Assembly (NCBI GenBank): GCA_963693365.1
Contig: CAVNZM010000004.1
Coordinates: 9,610,001-9,674,000, forward strand
Origin: Amoebidium appalachense
Lineage: Eukaryota > Ichthyosporea
DNA length: 64,000 nucleotides
Direction of reading: 5' to 3'
The notes beneath the pieces were generated by a model, which worked only from the letters and a program-made list of their open reading frames with translations, had not been told where the DNA came from and searched no databases. Both the position numbers and the translations under genes were made by a program. Shown here one piece after another: positions 1-44,145 of this stretch (its first letter is position 1; every line of letters begins with the position of its first letter).

Positions 1-6317
<6,317 letters not shown>

Positions 6318-6337
<20 letters not shown>

Positions 6338-6454
6338 AACTTCGTTCTTGCTATATATGACTTCATGTTGACAACGATGTGGGGTTATCACGATGTCTTC
6401 GGCCACGAACTGAAATTTCGTTCTTGCTATATATGGCTTTATGTTGCCAACAAT
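6318..6454 (+). repeat. Tandem duplication across the aminotransferase stop codon
   Basis: About 60 bp around the stop codon (6318-6378) recur at 6392-6454. Both copies contain GAACTGAAA, a TTCGTTCTTGCTATATATG segment and an AATGTNGGGT-like end, with a few substitutions. The second copy lies in the presumed 3' UTR. Confidence 0.75.
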
Positions 6455-7115
6455 GTAGGGTTGTGTGTGTTTTCTGTATTAAATCTGGGTGTGTATTCTC
6501 TTGATTTGTTATTGTTGCGTATCATTCAGCCAAGGTGCATCGTAGCAGTCTCAATATACCGGGCCCTTGCCTGATATGTGATAAAAAAAGCACCCGAATG
6601 AGGGAATAGACGTGTATAACTATGTCAGGACCTCATGAACACAAGCACCCTAGCACATAAGTGCGTACGATTGCACATGAACACGCACGTGTGCATGCCC
6701 ACATTTCCACACACACACATTCACACACACCATGTCATCCTTTTGTGTTTGTGCGTGTGTATATATATACATATCGCATGTAAACGTACGCTGATCTTCT
6801 GAAGCTAAAATCTGCGTGACATGTGTATGTAGTCTAATTAGTTTAGATACGTGCGCAAGACCAATCAATGCACTCAGTGTACACATAGGGTGTCTCTTCG
6901 AGGAAGGTATCAAATTGCCAGTTATTTTGGTGGCCAAGCATTGTGCGCGGGCCCGCCCGGGGGTGGTGTGTACATGTGTGTGTGTGGGGTGGGGTGAGGT
7001 GGGGGGTGGGGTTCGTGTGTGTGTGTGTGTGTGTGTTTTTTTTTTTTGGGGGGGGGGGGGGGGGGAGGGGACAGATTAGCCCCGGCAATTTACTGTCAAC
7101 ACGTCACGTGGACAT

Positions 7116-7152
<37 letters not shown>

Positions 7153-8038
7153 TTCCCCCTAATATATACCTTTTGAACATTGCTTTGCAAGAGCAAGGAT
7201 ACATAAGATTTGGGCACAGCCAGCCATCAGTCGTAATCACACGGCAATTCCTTCCACGTCGTATCAGTTTATTCTCCTGACTCCTAGGCCTTGCACAGCC
7301 CTAAGCAACATTGCCTGGCCTTCTGGGTTCTAGAAATACACAGCCTACATGTCACGTGCTGCCATACATCCATGCTTGGCCCGTTACTAAAAATACACCA
7401 GCCAGATTCTGATGCATTTCCTATGTCTACTATACGTTCTGCTACATGCCATTCTTGGGCAAAGACCTGATTTCCATATAAGGAAAGAACATGACCTAAT
7501 ATGGGGTTGTAGTTACTCTGTTTCGCGAAAGTAAAAAAAAACCAACATCTAGAATCATACACACCACAAAAGACAAGAAAACCTCATTGTAGCCTTCAAC
7601 GATAGTGTACATGTATGAATATATTCCCAATTTCCCAATAATTACCTCCCCCCCCCCCCCCCCCCCCCCCCAAAACAACAAAAGCATCCATTCTTCTATC
7701 TCAGCAAACATTCGATCATCACGATTTGTGCAAGAAATCCATCCGTATGCATACAAGTGTACCTTCGCAACCGCACATTCGCTATCTAAGCACAGTCCAC
7801 TCAGCAATTTTCAAGCTTGTTCGGGTCCGTATCGAAGAATGCATGCAGTCGTGTGTGTACGTGTGTGTATGTGCGTGTGCGCGTGTGTGCGTATCCGTGG
7901 CTGTTGTGTATGTTGGTGAGAGTGTGTGTGTGTGAGTGTGTATGTGTGTGTGTGTGTGTTTTTGTGTGTGTGTGAGTGTGTGTGCACGTGTTTGTTGTCT
8001 GTGAGTGCTGCGTTGGTGCGTGCGTGCATGACTGTTCG

Positions 8039-8070
<32 letters not shown>

Positions 8071-8159
8071 CGCGCGCACACACACGGCCATATGTGTGTT
8101 CATAAACAGGAGGCTGTTTCTTTGGCAATTGCACATAAACGAAGGAACGATAATCCCTC
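6338..8159. other. Intergenic region between convergent genes
   Basis: The aminotransferase (plus) and the cyclase (minus) end toward each other here. The region holds the stop-codon duplication, (GT)n/poly-G at about 7013-7065, poly-C at about 7118-7152 and 7650-7671, and a degenerate GT-rich stretch at about 7850-8080. No exon, tRNA or clear polyadenylation element was found. Confidence 0.6.
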
Positions 8160-26099
<17,940 letters not shown>

Positions 26100-26270
26100 C
26101 GAGTCTCGGGGTGTGCCTGTGTGGTGTGCGCGTGTGAGTACGTGAGTTGGTTATTCTTTCTTTCTTTCTTTTTCCCTTTTTGTTGGTTGTCTAGTTTTTC
26201 TCCCCCCCCCCCCCCCCCCCCTTTTCTTGTGGGGGGGGGGGGGGGGGGGAGGGGGAGGGGGGATATGAAC

Positions 26271-26818
26271 TAGATGTTGGGAAACAGGGGCCCCAAGACC
26301 AGAAAACGATAATTACACAGGAAAGGATAGGAACACAAAACAGTAAAGGATAGGAAATCAAAACAGGAAGCATAGGAACACAATACAGGAAAGCAAAGGA
26401 ACACAATACAGGAAAGCATAGGAACACATAACACGAAAGCATAGGAACACAAAACGAAAAAAAGTGCCCTGTCCGGCCAAGAGGCACTTGAACAGGGCCA
26501 ATGGCCAAGGGGCGTTCCCATGCCTTCACAAAAAAACAGGCTGTTACAGGATGCAGAAAAAAGGAAACCAAACGGTTCGTATATAGAGAGATGCTTGATT
26601 AAAGAGCTCCAAGTAAGTTTATGTTAGAAGTGCAAAAAAGGAGGCCAAGAAAAAGGGGTGGGCGAGGGGGGGGGGGGGGGGGGTTGAATGCGTCATAAAA
26701 TACGAAGTCCACATGAACAACGGATAACACGATGCAGAGTGCAAGCCATACATAAAGAGTATGCATAATAAGCAGAGCCCATCCTAAGGGGGGGGGCACG
26801 TCATCCACAGTACCCGAG
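26271..26818 (-). repeat. Dispersed repeats upstream of the cyclase
   Basis: The segment 26271-26600 has, on the minus strand, a variant of the family-B body (GGCCCTGTTCAAGTGCC) followed by several tandem copies of TTGTGTTCCTATGCTTTC. A truncated family-A copy follows at 26682-26818. Both read in the same direction as the cyclase. Confidence 0.65.
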
Positions 26819-28887
26819 GGGGGGGGGGGGGGGGGGGGAGAGGGGGAGGGGGGCAGGGGCGGGGGGATGGGACATCGGTTGGGGGGGGGGGGGGGGGGGG
26901 GGGGTTCATGGGTATGATCATGAAGGTGGTGAAAGCTCAAAGGGGAAAAGCCCGTGCACATAGTTTGGGCATGCAAATTTGGATAGTTGATACAAAAAAT
27001 GAAGTTGACGTGTGGCCATATACAGACTCATAACGTACCGCTAAAATCCTTGAATGTATAACTGTAATAATGCTTTAAGGTACCAGCTAGGAAATGATTG
27101 AGAGTGACAAAAGGCATGTAAGAAAAAGAGAGGGGGGGGGGGGGGGGGGGGGGGAGTGTAAGGGTACAAAAACGAGTGCACACATTCCAGACCAGTAGAC
27201 AAACACAGACACGATGAACACGCACCAACATACACACCTGCTGTGCGAGCGTATATGCACGTACACGCGTGTTGAAACGGTCGTGTCTTATGCACTATAC
27301 AGCCACACGTGTGTGCCCACACACACACGTGCACATATATATACACGCACTCACAGACACTACGTGCATGAACACAATCCACATGCACATGAATTACATG
27401 CATGCGTGTGCGCGCTTGGGCACACACAATCACACACCGACTACTGCACCGGCACCCCTACTCGCAGGTGCACACAAACCAGACGTGCACACATAAGTGT
27501 GAGTGTGTGCATGCTTCAACAAATGCTCAGGCCAGCATAAACGAACAAAGAAGCACAGATGCACACACAGCACACATACACACACAAACACATTCACACG
27601 CATCCAGAACACTCACATAGACGTGCACGCACATAACCACAAATACAGGCACTCGCACGCCACTTCCAGCAAAAAAAATCAACCCGGAACATACGTATAC
27701 TTGCACGCCTATTGTCCGCCCAAGCCCACGCACACGCACAAGAACAGGTACACGCACGTGCACACATGCAAATGCACAAGCACACGGAATCGCACTGGCG
27801 CACGTACAGGCAAACACACACGAACACACAACCACACACACACACACACATCCAGACCTGTACACCCACCCGCGCACACACACGCACCCACACACCACAC
27901 ACACGCACATGCACACACACACAGCATAGCACCCACCTAACCCCTCCCCTCACCCCCCCCCCCCCCCCCCCCACCCCCACATACACACACCCCACACACG
28001 CACACGCACAAGCACAAACAAGCAAACTCCCACACACACACGCACGCATGCAAGCACACACACTGGCACCCACACACACTGCTGCCTGCAAGCACGCACA
28101 CACGCATGCACAAACCCGCACGCACGCACACCCACCTCCGGTCCTGCCATCGGGTTCGGCCGCCAATTTCTCCTTCCCATCCATCGTCCGCCCCCACGTG
28201 CCCTCAGCTTTCCAGATTTATCAATCACCCAAGCCTTACCATATTTCCGAAGTGGAGATCTCACACAGATTGCTTGCCTACTGGATGGCTTATAACTTTT
28301 CCGGACGCAAATTACTTTGTGGTGTCTGAACTTCTAATATTCGCCTTCCTGTTGTAAGCCCAAAACTAGACGTCGTGGCAACCATTCAGTCATGCATGTT
28401 GCATACACGTAGGTGTAACTCGCTATAAAAGCTAAACAGGCAGCAGCTTCAACTACCACTAATGTGAAAGGCGTGCCGTTTTATTATCAATACCTCTAGG
28501 TATTAAAGTAGTGCTTAAACGTGATAGCTAAGAGTTCGTCCTTTTGTTGAACTTCTTCGGTTTTGTCATACATTCAATCAACCTATTCATATTCGAACTT
28601 TCTTGTGACATGTCGACCGTCGGTAAGTCACCGTGTGACCCAAAATTACAAAACCCTGGCTGTAACGCGGGGATAGCCCTTCAAAGGCTGTTTATGTCAT
28701 TGTATGATCTTATATAATCAGTAATTTAAAACGTTTAAGACATATATTATTAAAACATTTTATAACAAATACTGTTTAATGATGCTGCTGTGTTATGACG
28801 GCTATTTAGTAGCCGGTTTTTAGGGTTTGAAAAGCTTCGAGCGCCGCATTCATTGGTCAAAACACAAACGGCTCACCCATATATAAT

Positions 28888-29258
28888 GAGTCGCTTTGCG
28901 TGAATCTAAATATCTAAATATTCGGCGAATTTAGAGATCCAAAGCCGTTCTCTAAATATCTAAAAGTCTGCTCGATTCGCGTAGAGCAGTTTAGAAACTG
29001 ATTTATCTAGATCGTAGGTCGCACTTGTATTGGATAAAAGGTGCTTAGGCAGGTTCCAAGGACCAATCGTCTCATCCCAGACATCTAGAAGACCCTCCCC
29101 TCCATACCTTCCAGATTCGCCCATCTGGAAGAGGGTCGAAATCAATCTAGATTTTATGCAAACTTTAAAACTTTAACAGATCGATCGGAATGCGGAAGTT
29201 TTATACGTAAATATAACAATCTAGATATTTAGATATCTAGATCCACGCGGAGCGGCTC
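28888..29258. mobile_element. MITE-like element with imperfect terminal inverted repeats
   Basis: The left end (GAGTCGCTTTGCGTGAATCT) and the reverse complement of the right end (GAGCCGCTCCGCGTGGATCT) match over about 35 bp, continuing with ATATCTAAAT. The interior has no ORF and contains further CTAAATATCTAAA words. At 371 bp without coding capacity it fits a non-autonomous DNA transposon. It ends about 140 bp upstream of the YCII-gene ATG. A target-site duplication is not certain (AAT on both sides at most). Confidence 0.6.
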
Positions 29259-29396
29259 AATGCCCCCGCCTCATCCACTGGTCTTATCCACAAGAGCACA
29301 AAAAAATATTGCGAGGGAGTGAGAGAGGGAGAGAGAAGCATACATAACAAAAGAAAAAGCCGCACATACATCACACTTTACATTATAACAGCAACA

Positions 29397-36541
<7,145 letters not shown>

Positions 36542-38965
36542 CTATAATTTTGTAGTGATGTGTTTCTCAAGCCAATCAATACATCTAATAAACAGGTCGT
36601 AGTTACGCGTGTTTAGTATAAAATCAAGGATGTTGTAATTTACAGGTAGGCTATCTTTCTGGGTGTCTGTTGTGAATGTGACGTGTGTGTGTTGCGGTAT
36701 TATGTGGTCTATCAAACTACATTTGGCGATACATGACCGGTTAAACTGGTGTGTGTGTGTGTTGTTTGGGCATGCAAATGATGCCACCTTATACTTATTA
36801 GATCTCCACTGTATAGCACGTGTACAGTAAAAGCGTGGTAATTGATCAATAATACCATCAGCTAGAGAAAGACCAGTTCTACAGGAAGGTAATATGTATT
36901 TAGGTGTTATACACTTGCGAGTGCCATATTTGGCAATATGGTTGAGGCGGTCAGTATATATAAAACGAGACATAAGGCTTAGTTTTTCAAGGTGTATGCT
37001 TTCATCGGGTCTAGTGTCGTTTGGTATCTTTTTCCATTTGTTATATTGCGTGATTATCTTGTGATTGTGTACATGTTTAATAAGTAAGTGGCAGTCCAAA
37101 GTCACACACACACTATTGCGGGGTTTATTTGTATTTGTGCCCAGGGGAGAAGGGGAGAGAGAGGGGAGGAAAGAGGGGAGAGGTGAGGAGGGGACAGGTC
37201 GGATAGAGAAGAGAGGGTGGGAGGGCAAATACTTCTTTAAGCGGCTTATGTGCTTATTGAATTTCAGCGCGAGATAGGATACTCTAGCAGCTATTGGGAC
37301 CAGACCATATATCGAGAGCGTTACAGGCCCAGGTTTACAACAGTTGTTAGATAGAAAGGAGGCAACTTCTGCTTCAAGGAAATTTGCCAAGGGTTTAAGC
37401 GCTCTAGTTCTCTCTTTCTTGATCCAAGCGGCGAGAAGGGGTAAACCATATTCACATGCCGGGAAGACAAAAGTGCGAATAAATGTAAGTCTAATAGAAG
37501 GATGGAGGGGTGTGTCTTTAAAAATATTAGCCGAGAAGAAAGCTAACCGCTTACGAGCCAACTCTACCCTCTTTTCGACCATATGGGGAAACATAACACC
37601 AACAGAATCAACCGGAACACCAAGATATTTGTATTCTGGAACTATAGGTACAGGTTTAGATGATAATGTAAATGTGTGTAAATTGTTAGCTATATCAGGT
37701 ACAAGAACACCACATTTGTCTATGTTAAGGATCATAAGGTTTGCCTTGCACCACTCTGACACTACATCGAACAATCTTTGCAGGCGTCTAGGGGTACGGG
37801 CAAGGAGGGACAGATCATCAGCATAGAGAAGTGCAGGCGGAAAGTTATTAATAGGGTCATCGTTTTCGGCGTAAATCTTGACAGCCAAATCATCTATAAA
37901 TAGGTTAAACAAAAAGGGGCTAAGCAATGAGCCCTGCAAGAGACCTCTAGTACGAGCAAAACCATATGAAAGATGCCCATTAACCACAGCTCTACCATAG
38001 GTTTGAGACAAGAGTGCTTCTAACAGAACACCAATGCAGTGTGGTACACCCCGTGCAGCAAGCTTTTCCCATAGGAGACCAGGGGAGACAGAATCGTAAG
38101 CAGTTTTCCAATCAATAAAGCCAACATATTGTGCACCAACTTGCATAGAATCGTGCAGTGCCATTATTTGAACATAACATGAATTGTTTTTACGAAAAGC
38201 GGATTGGCATGGGTGTATGTGAAGAATAGATTGAAACCTAGGGTGATGTGCAAATAACCTAAGTAAGCAAGCTTCAAAGAATCTACGAACAACCTGGGTT
38301 AGTGTAATGGGGCGAAAGGATGATATGGGGCCCTCAGAGTCCTTCTTAACTATGGGGATCACTAAGGTATCTAACCAAGATGACGGGACATGTCCACATT
38401 TAACACACCAAGAAAAGAGAGAGCTTAACATGATAGTAAGATCAGGTTTAATAGCACGATCACTTTCCTTTTGTGGGTAGGAGGGAACAAGGATTTTAAG
38501 AAACCCAGCAGGGAGTCCATCAGGTCCACAAGACTTACTAGAGCTATAACTAGATATCACAGACCATATGGCATCGGGACTGAAAAAGGGGAGGATCGAT
38601 TCTATGGGGATAGATGGGTCTACAGGCCACACAATAGGTTTCTGAGCGGGGGTCCTATCTTTAAACAGTTCCGAGAAATACTTATCAGAGTCTATGAGGG
38701 GGTCTCCAGTGGTATCACCAATAATACGAGCAGGGGGGCCAAATCGATTCATACTAGCAAGCCGGCGCAAGCTTTCCTTTTGAGACAGGGGTTCACCTAG
38801 TCTAGCGGGAGTGGTGTTTGGTAACAAGAGAGCATCGGGATATTCCTTCCTACCACCGCCAGCATAATCACCGAGATCTATCAAATCATCAACAATAAAG
38901 TTAGTGCATGTATCTAGTACGAGATGTGAATCTGGCCTGGCTTGTGCAGATTCTAATAGGCGCAT
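36542..38965 (-). CDS. Non-LTR retrotransposon reverse transcriptase ORF
   Basis: A single uninterrupted 807-codon frame. The RT domain covers about residues 120-480: SCGPDGLPAGFLKIL, SFRPITLTQVVRRFFEACLL, the motif-A block GFIDWKTAYDSVSPGLLWEK, motif B GLLQGSLLSPFLFNLFIDDL, the catalytic YADD in ALLYADDLSLLA, and a following block with EYKYLGVPVDS. These are characteristic of LINE-type elements. I see no AP endonuclease or restriction-like endonuclease motif, so the element is either 5'-truncated or missing its endonuclease ORF. The C-terminal 300 residues have no clear domain. Lack of stops suggests recent insertion. A (CA)n and then A(n) run on the coding strand (36535-36397) may be its 3' tail. 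No target-site duplication was identified. Confidence 0.88.
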   Translation of the reverse strand: MRLLESAQARPDSHLVLDTCTNFIVDDLIDLGDYAGGGRKEYPDALLLPNTTPARLGEPLSQKESLRRLASMNRFGPPARIIGDTTGDPLIDSDKYFSELFKDRTPAQKPIVWPVDPSIPIESILPFFSPDAIWSVISSYSSSKSCGPDGLPAGFLKILVPSYPQKESDRAIKPDLTIMLSSLFSWCVKCGHVPSSWLDTLVIPIVKKDSEGPISSFRPITLTQVVRRFFEACLLRLFAHHPRFQSILHIHPCQSAFRKNNSCYVQIMALHDSMQVGAQYVGFIDWKTAYDSVSPGLLWEKLAARGVPHCIGVLLEALLSQTYGRAVVNGHLSYGFARTRGLLQGSLLSPFLFNLFIDDLAVKIYAENDDPINNFPPALLYADDLSLLARTPRRLQRLFDVVSEWCKANLMILNIDKCGVLVPDIANNLHTFTLSSKPVPIVPEYKYLGVPVDSVGVMFPHMVEKRVELARKRLAFFSANIFKDTPLHPSIRLTFIRTFVFPACEYGLPLLAAWIKKERTRALKPLANFLEAEVASFLSNNCCKPGPVTLSIYGLVPIAARVSYLALKFNKHISRLKKYLPSHPLFSIRPVPSSPLPSFLPSLSPSPLGTNTNKPRNSVCVTLDCHLLIKHVHNHKIITQYNKWKKIPNDTRPDESIHLEKLSLMSRFIYTDRLNHIAKYGTRKCITPKYILPSCRTGLSLADGIIDQLPRFYCTRAIQWRSNKYKVASFACPNNTHTHQFNRSCIAKCSLIDHIIPQHTHVTFTTDTQKDSLPVNYNILDFILNTRNYDLFIRCIDWLEKHITTKL

Positions 38966-39577
38966 ATATATAGGGTGTTTCGTAGCATAGCATACACATA
39001 CATCAACTCTACCCCACTGTGACTTAAGCTGGGATAGACTTAAGTCACAGTGGGGTAGATCAAATCTTCAAACACCAATGATCGCAAAGGAGAACACAAT
39101 TCATGTATTGTATATGCACTACTGCTGCAGTATGTAGCTTGCTTTAGTGCTGCATCTTCGCTCATTGGATTTGGAGCTCCTTATATACACAACTGTCATG
39201 AGCGTGCCAGCTTTCCGTACATGTATTGCATATACTTGCAAACCATATTGTCGAGTTGCTGAAGAATCGTTCACGGCAAGATTATTATACAATAATACAA
39301 TAGCATAGTGTACGTACTTGAAGAGGACTGTGATCATTCATAATTAGACTGCTAGCTCACAAGTACCATTAATACATTAGTTTTGCATACCTCCTATAAT
39401 CACAAGACAGCATCGGTCAATTTGCTTCAGATAAACATCATCCCGCACTGTTCAAAACCAACACTGATCAGGCAGAAGAAGTACAGACTTCAGCTGTGTC
39501 TGAGCGGCAAAGTCAACACCGTGGAGGAGCAAACTTTCGGAACTAGTATTCGAAGACCGTCACAGCGAATACTGTAA
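38966..39577. other. Non-coding region with a perfect 20-bp inverted repeat
   Basis: CTACCCCACTGTGACTTAAG (39009-39028) is repeated inverted at 39039-39058 with a 10-base loop. It lies about 45 bp upstream, on the coding strand, of the reverse transcriptase ATG. The remainder holds no gene I can support. Confidence 0.7.
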
Positions 39578-39910
39578 TTGACTCAAGTTGAAACGAGAGA
39601 CTTGCGAAACTATAACCGGAACTTGCGAAGGTTGAAAAAAAACTGGAAAATGTCGTTCGTAAAGTTGGCAATCACAGCGGCCATTGTCATCTGCATGCTC
39701 ACCGCCCTAGCAGTGGGCCTGCAAGAATTGGTCGACCAGATGTGGGCAGAGATAATGTTCCTGTGCGGGGCGGCAACAGCTGCGGCGGCCTGTGGGATAT
39801 ACTGCAGATATACAAGATATCACAGCACGAAAGATTGCTTGTGTGCGCACGAAAATGCCATGGCGGGGATGCGTGAGGAGGCAGTTCAGATGGTCAAAAA
39901 GGCGGCGTAA
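39578..39910 (+). CDS. Small protein with two predicted membrane helices, unknown function
   Basis: An intronless 110-residue frame. After a basic segment (RNLRRLKKNWK) come two hydrophobic helices, LAITAAIVICMLTALAVGL (about 31-49) and IMFLCGAATAAAACGIYC (about 60-77), then a Cys/His-bearing loop (STKDCLCAHENA) and a Lys-rich end. The frame could start at the internal Met in KMSFVK. I do not recognise the family. Its composition is not simple-repeat derived, unlike most open frames here, which is the main reason to keep it. It may be one exon of a larger gene. Confidence 0.45.
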   Translation: MTQVETRDLRNYNRNLRRLKKNWKMSFVKLAITAAIVICMLTALAVGLQELVDQMWAEIMFLCGAATAAAACGIYCRYTRYHSTKDCLCAHENAMAGMREEAVQMVKKAA

Positions 39911-40160
39911 GAGAGAGAGTGAAGGCAGGAAGTTCAAGTGGTGCATCGAACAGCTCACACATACTGTTTCTTGGCGAAGATTTCGATATTATCTTCGTAA
40001 GATGTTGGTGTAACGTGCACTTAGGTGATTTGCTTTTTTGTATCATATACTTAAAATAGAGGGTTGTATCCCCATGCACAATGTGTGTGTGCTGAGAGTC
40101 TCACTGGGAACAAACATGGCTGGGACGGGTCACTCTAAGATGAACCAATCAAATTACCAA

Positions 40161-40250
<90 letters not shown>

Positions 40251-40487
40251 TCTCAGATTCTGTGTGTGTATGTTTGGGGGCCTGCGGCGGGCCGGGGGGG
40301 GGGGGGGGGGGGGGGGGCTTTAGGTTGAATGGTTATCATGTATCATTAAATCATGGACGCCAGGTTCCAAGCGATTTTAATGTGCTTGGGAAGAATTACA
40401 CACCTGAAGATGTGGAGGCAGAAGAAACTTGAAAATATCCTATTGTTTATCACAATGAAAGTTTATTATGCCTTTGCCGGCCGCCGG

Positions 40488-41225
<738 letters not shown>

Positions 41226-41330
41226 TCAACGTTAACCCCCCCCCCCCCCCCCCCGGGGCCCCCAGGCCCCTCCCCGACCCCTGCCCCACAGGCATTAAAC
41301 ACGTACAACACACACACACTTGCATGTGTG

Positions 41331-41366
<36 letters not shown>

Positions 41367-43204
41367 CACTTTCGCAACTGCACCGATACATACAACCCAC
41401 ACACCAGGTCCTGCATCCAGGCACACACAACAACACCCACAAGTGCAGAGAAAAATCCGGATCCAAACTGCCACACCAACACACACACTGAACGGGCCAG
41501 AATTAAGGAAGGGTTTTTCCACACATAAACACTCTGGCACGCACACACACGTGTGTGGGTCCATGGTGTGTCTGAATATGTGTGTGTTCGCGTGGCACTG
41601 AACATACAAAGACTTTAGTAAACTTGTGCGTATGCACAAAAGTGTATTTTGCAGTCTTGTATCGCCTGCCATCCATTCACACTAAAAACGGGCACGTACT
41701 CTACTTGGGAGCCCCCCCCCCCCCCCCCCCCCCCTCTCCCCTCCTCCTCCCCTTACCCTCCCCTCCCCCCCCCCCCCCCCCCCCCCCTCCCCGCTGTCCA
41801 CGCTCACACCGTGTGCATATACATGACATAATATGTGTGTGTGCGTGCACCTGGTCCAGACACAAAGCTAAGCGGACAGCTAGCACACAGGACGACTCGT
41901 CTTCACATATTCTCAACGTACACGTACACACATAAACTCAAACGCAGTCACATACACACACGTGCACGCCCGAGCACGCATTGTTGTGACAGTAGGTCTC
42001 GTACATGAAAATTTCACATGGGCATGCAGACTGAACACTACTAGAGTACTCAGCCTATAAGGGCCTCCTATCGATAATGCCCATGGCATCAAGTTATCCG
42101 TGAATGAATGCTGCTGACTCAATTGCTGTGGCCTACTGTTTGTGATTGTGTACACCTGTTGTATGACGCGTATGGACGTCCAGCTGCATTGCTGATATGG
42201 AAGTGCACGGCACAGGGCCCATATCCGGGCCCCACGTGCATATCCATATGGCGCACAAGCGGGGAAAAAGCCAGGCAGTAGGGGTTGTCGGAGCCACCAC
42301 GGATACACATGGCAAGTCACGACCTTAGGTGCAGCAACACGGCGCCCAGAAAACCGCGAGCTTCAGCCAAGGCTAAGCCCTATACGCAACGTCGTCCCCA
42401 CCAAAAGACTGACTGCGAGGATCTTAAAACCAAGCGGGCTATATACCCGAGGATTGACAGCTCTGCAACGGTGATGGGGCACCCCAACAGCCAGGGCGAA
42501 CTGGCATGCATGTGTGGGCACACGCGCAAGTTGGTGTTACTGCATCTCACTGACCCGAGCTCACACGGAGCCCCACTGGTGTGCTTTGGCCCCAACAAAG
42601 TTGGTCGCCTGCCAAGGCACACGATACAAAGCATAAGCGGCTTTGCACCCTGAGTGACACGCAGCGTATAAGTGGGCATGTAGCGCGCTGTCACACCGTG
42701 AGGGGGTGGCACAATCATGACACTGCCCCGATCTGGCTCCCCAAAACCAGTTCGGTTCAGTTCCACAACAATTGCTGTATTCTTCATTGTACACGAAAAA
42801 AAAAAAAAAAAAATTCCTGCATGTAATGACCCCTGAGTGTAACTGGCTGGATACGACCTCCAACATTCTTATCTATGACAACATTCATGATCTCTTGCAC
42901 CAACTTCATAAGTATTATTAAGGGCGTGTTTGTCGTCTTTTCATCGTATTCGTCTTTCAGCCTAAAGACGAATAAGAATATGTCTCCTGCCAAACGCGCC
43001 ACAGGTTTCAACTTTACGCTAAAGACGCTGGACATCGCTCTAGCAAGCGAAAATCACCTCGGGAGGTGATTTTCGAAAAGATCGGATATAACTTTAAGCC
43101 AATCATAAGCGACATGAGCATTATTGGATCACTCTGATCCAATCCAATATTTGCACCGCAATGCACCTTTTATGGCGATTCGGGCGGGCTCAACTTTCGT
43201 GTTT

Positions 43205-43340
43205 AGGCGTGTTTGGTACGCCATAATCGTATTTCAACCCTAAATACGCATACCACAAAATAATTTTATAAACACGATTTATCGTCTTTTCGCCATAAAT
43301 ACGAATACGCTTTTTGGAGGGTTACCAAACACGCCCTTAG
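43205..43340. mobile_element. Short MITE-like element, GGCGTGTTTGGTA termini
   Basis: Perfect 13-bp ends GGCGTGTTTGGTA and TACCAAACACGCC enclose about 110 bp of AT-rich, non-coding sequence with TAATCGTATT and AATACGAATA words. Related ends occur at about 42921 and 43490, suggesting a local family. Confidence 0.55.
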
Positions 43341-43521
43341 TATTTAATACGTTGCACCCTGCTTCGAACCCACTCTTGATTCACAAATCAAGAGTGGGTT
43401 CGAAGCAGGGTGCAACGTATTAAATAGTTTTGTTTTTTTTGTGAATCAAGAGTGGGTTCGAAGCAGGGTGCAACGTATTAAATACTAAGGGCGTGTTTGG
43501 CAACCCTCCAAAAAGCGTATT
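43304..43521. repeat. Near-perfect 81-bp inverted repeat with extra partial copy
   Basis: The left arm 43304-43384 and right arm 43441-43521 are inverted copies with about one mismatch. Between them lies a third, partial copy of the right arm (43385-43427) and a T-rich spacer. Each arm contains CTTCGAACCCACTCTTGATT or its complement and a MITE terminus (GGGCGTGTTTGG). Confidence 0.8.
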
Positions 43522-43587
43522 GCGTGAATAGCTGGCATGGTTTGGGTGGGAAAGGCCTATATATAGTACAAGGGTGCTTCGCGGGCA

Positions 43588-44145
43588 TTAGCTCGGAAAC
43601 GCGCGGCAGCAAGTCGTCCAGCAGAGCTGCCGCCGCTGGTCGTCGAGTCCCGCCCAGTTGGAGAAGCAGACGGCGCTGCACTCCCCAAAGCTGCTGTCGC
43701 GCATCTGCCTTGGCACACCCCGCTGCCCACCCATCGGCGGCCAAACCCTGAGTGCGGCCCTGGCCTGCACGCGGTGCTTTGCCACACCCACAGACCCCAC
43801 AGCCACCTGGTCTTCGCCCGCGGCTGTGTTCGGCTCAAATATTAATGCACCTCTCGCCAAGCCGATGCCAGCCGGTGACACCTCGTCCTGGGCGCTGGCC
43901 ATGGCTGCGACAGGGAGAGCTTTTGCAATGGGGACAGTTGGTGTGTCCTGGTTGTCTTGGGGCGCTAGTTAAAGGGCTGTTTGGGCTCACCTTCTGATGC
44001 AAGCGTGCAGGGCCGGGAGACTGCTGGTGGGGTTGTGGGTAGCCCTCACGCAGTCGGGCACACAGGTGGCGGGCATAGGGCACCCGAAGGAGGTGAGAGC
44101 GGACGCAAGGGCGGTAGTTGACTGGAGGACGAGAGCAGCGGCCAT
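43588..44145 (-). CDS. Hypothetical minus-strand gene, possibly two exons
   Basis: An ATG in good context (44145, CAAAAATGGCC) opens MAAALVLQSTTALASALTSF, a weakly signal-like start, and reaches a strong donor (AAG/GTGAGC). An acceptor after CTTTAACTAG at about 43970 would continue in phase with a Cys-rich tail (HTNCPHCKSSPCRSHGQ) ending at 43835. An alternative frame in the same region stays open to 43588 (GIGLARGALIFEPNTAAGED) but does not join in phase. GC content is clearly higher than in the flanks. No family is recognised, and frame choice is uncertain. Confidence 0.3.

Larger units (their letters stand above)
26100..29396. other. Intergenic region between divergent cyclase and YCII gene
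   Basis: This holds the 5' flanks of two divergently transcribed genes. Contents are family-B-like and family-A repeats (26271-26818, minus), poly-G blocks at about 26821-26839, 26881-26904 and 27131-27154, a long degenerate CACA/CACG/ACGC region (about 27180-28135), and a MITE-like element at 28888-29258. No coding exon could be supported; open frames here are translations of the CA-rich stretch. Confidence 0.55.

Noticed and set aside
37344-37826. 160-codon plus-strand frame inside the retroelement
   Set aside because: It is the antisense shadow of the reverse transcriptase ORF, which has clear motifs on the minus strand.
42285-42653. 122-codon plus-strand frame overlapping a 135-codon minus-strand frame
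   Set aside because: Neither shows a recognisable motif, splice structure or composition preference. The mutual overlap suggests chance open frames.
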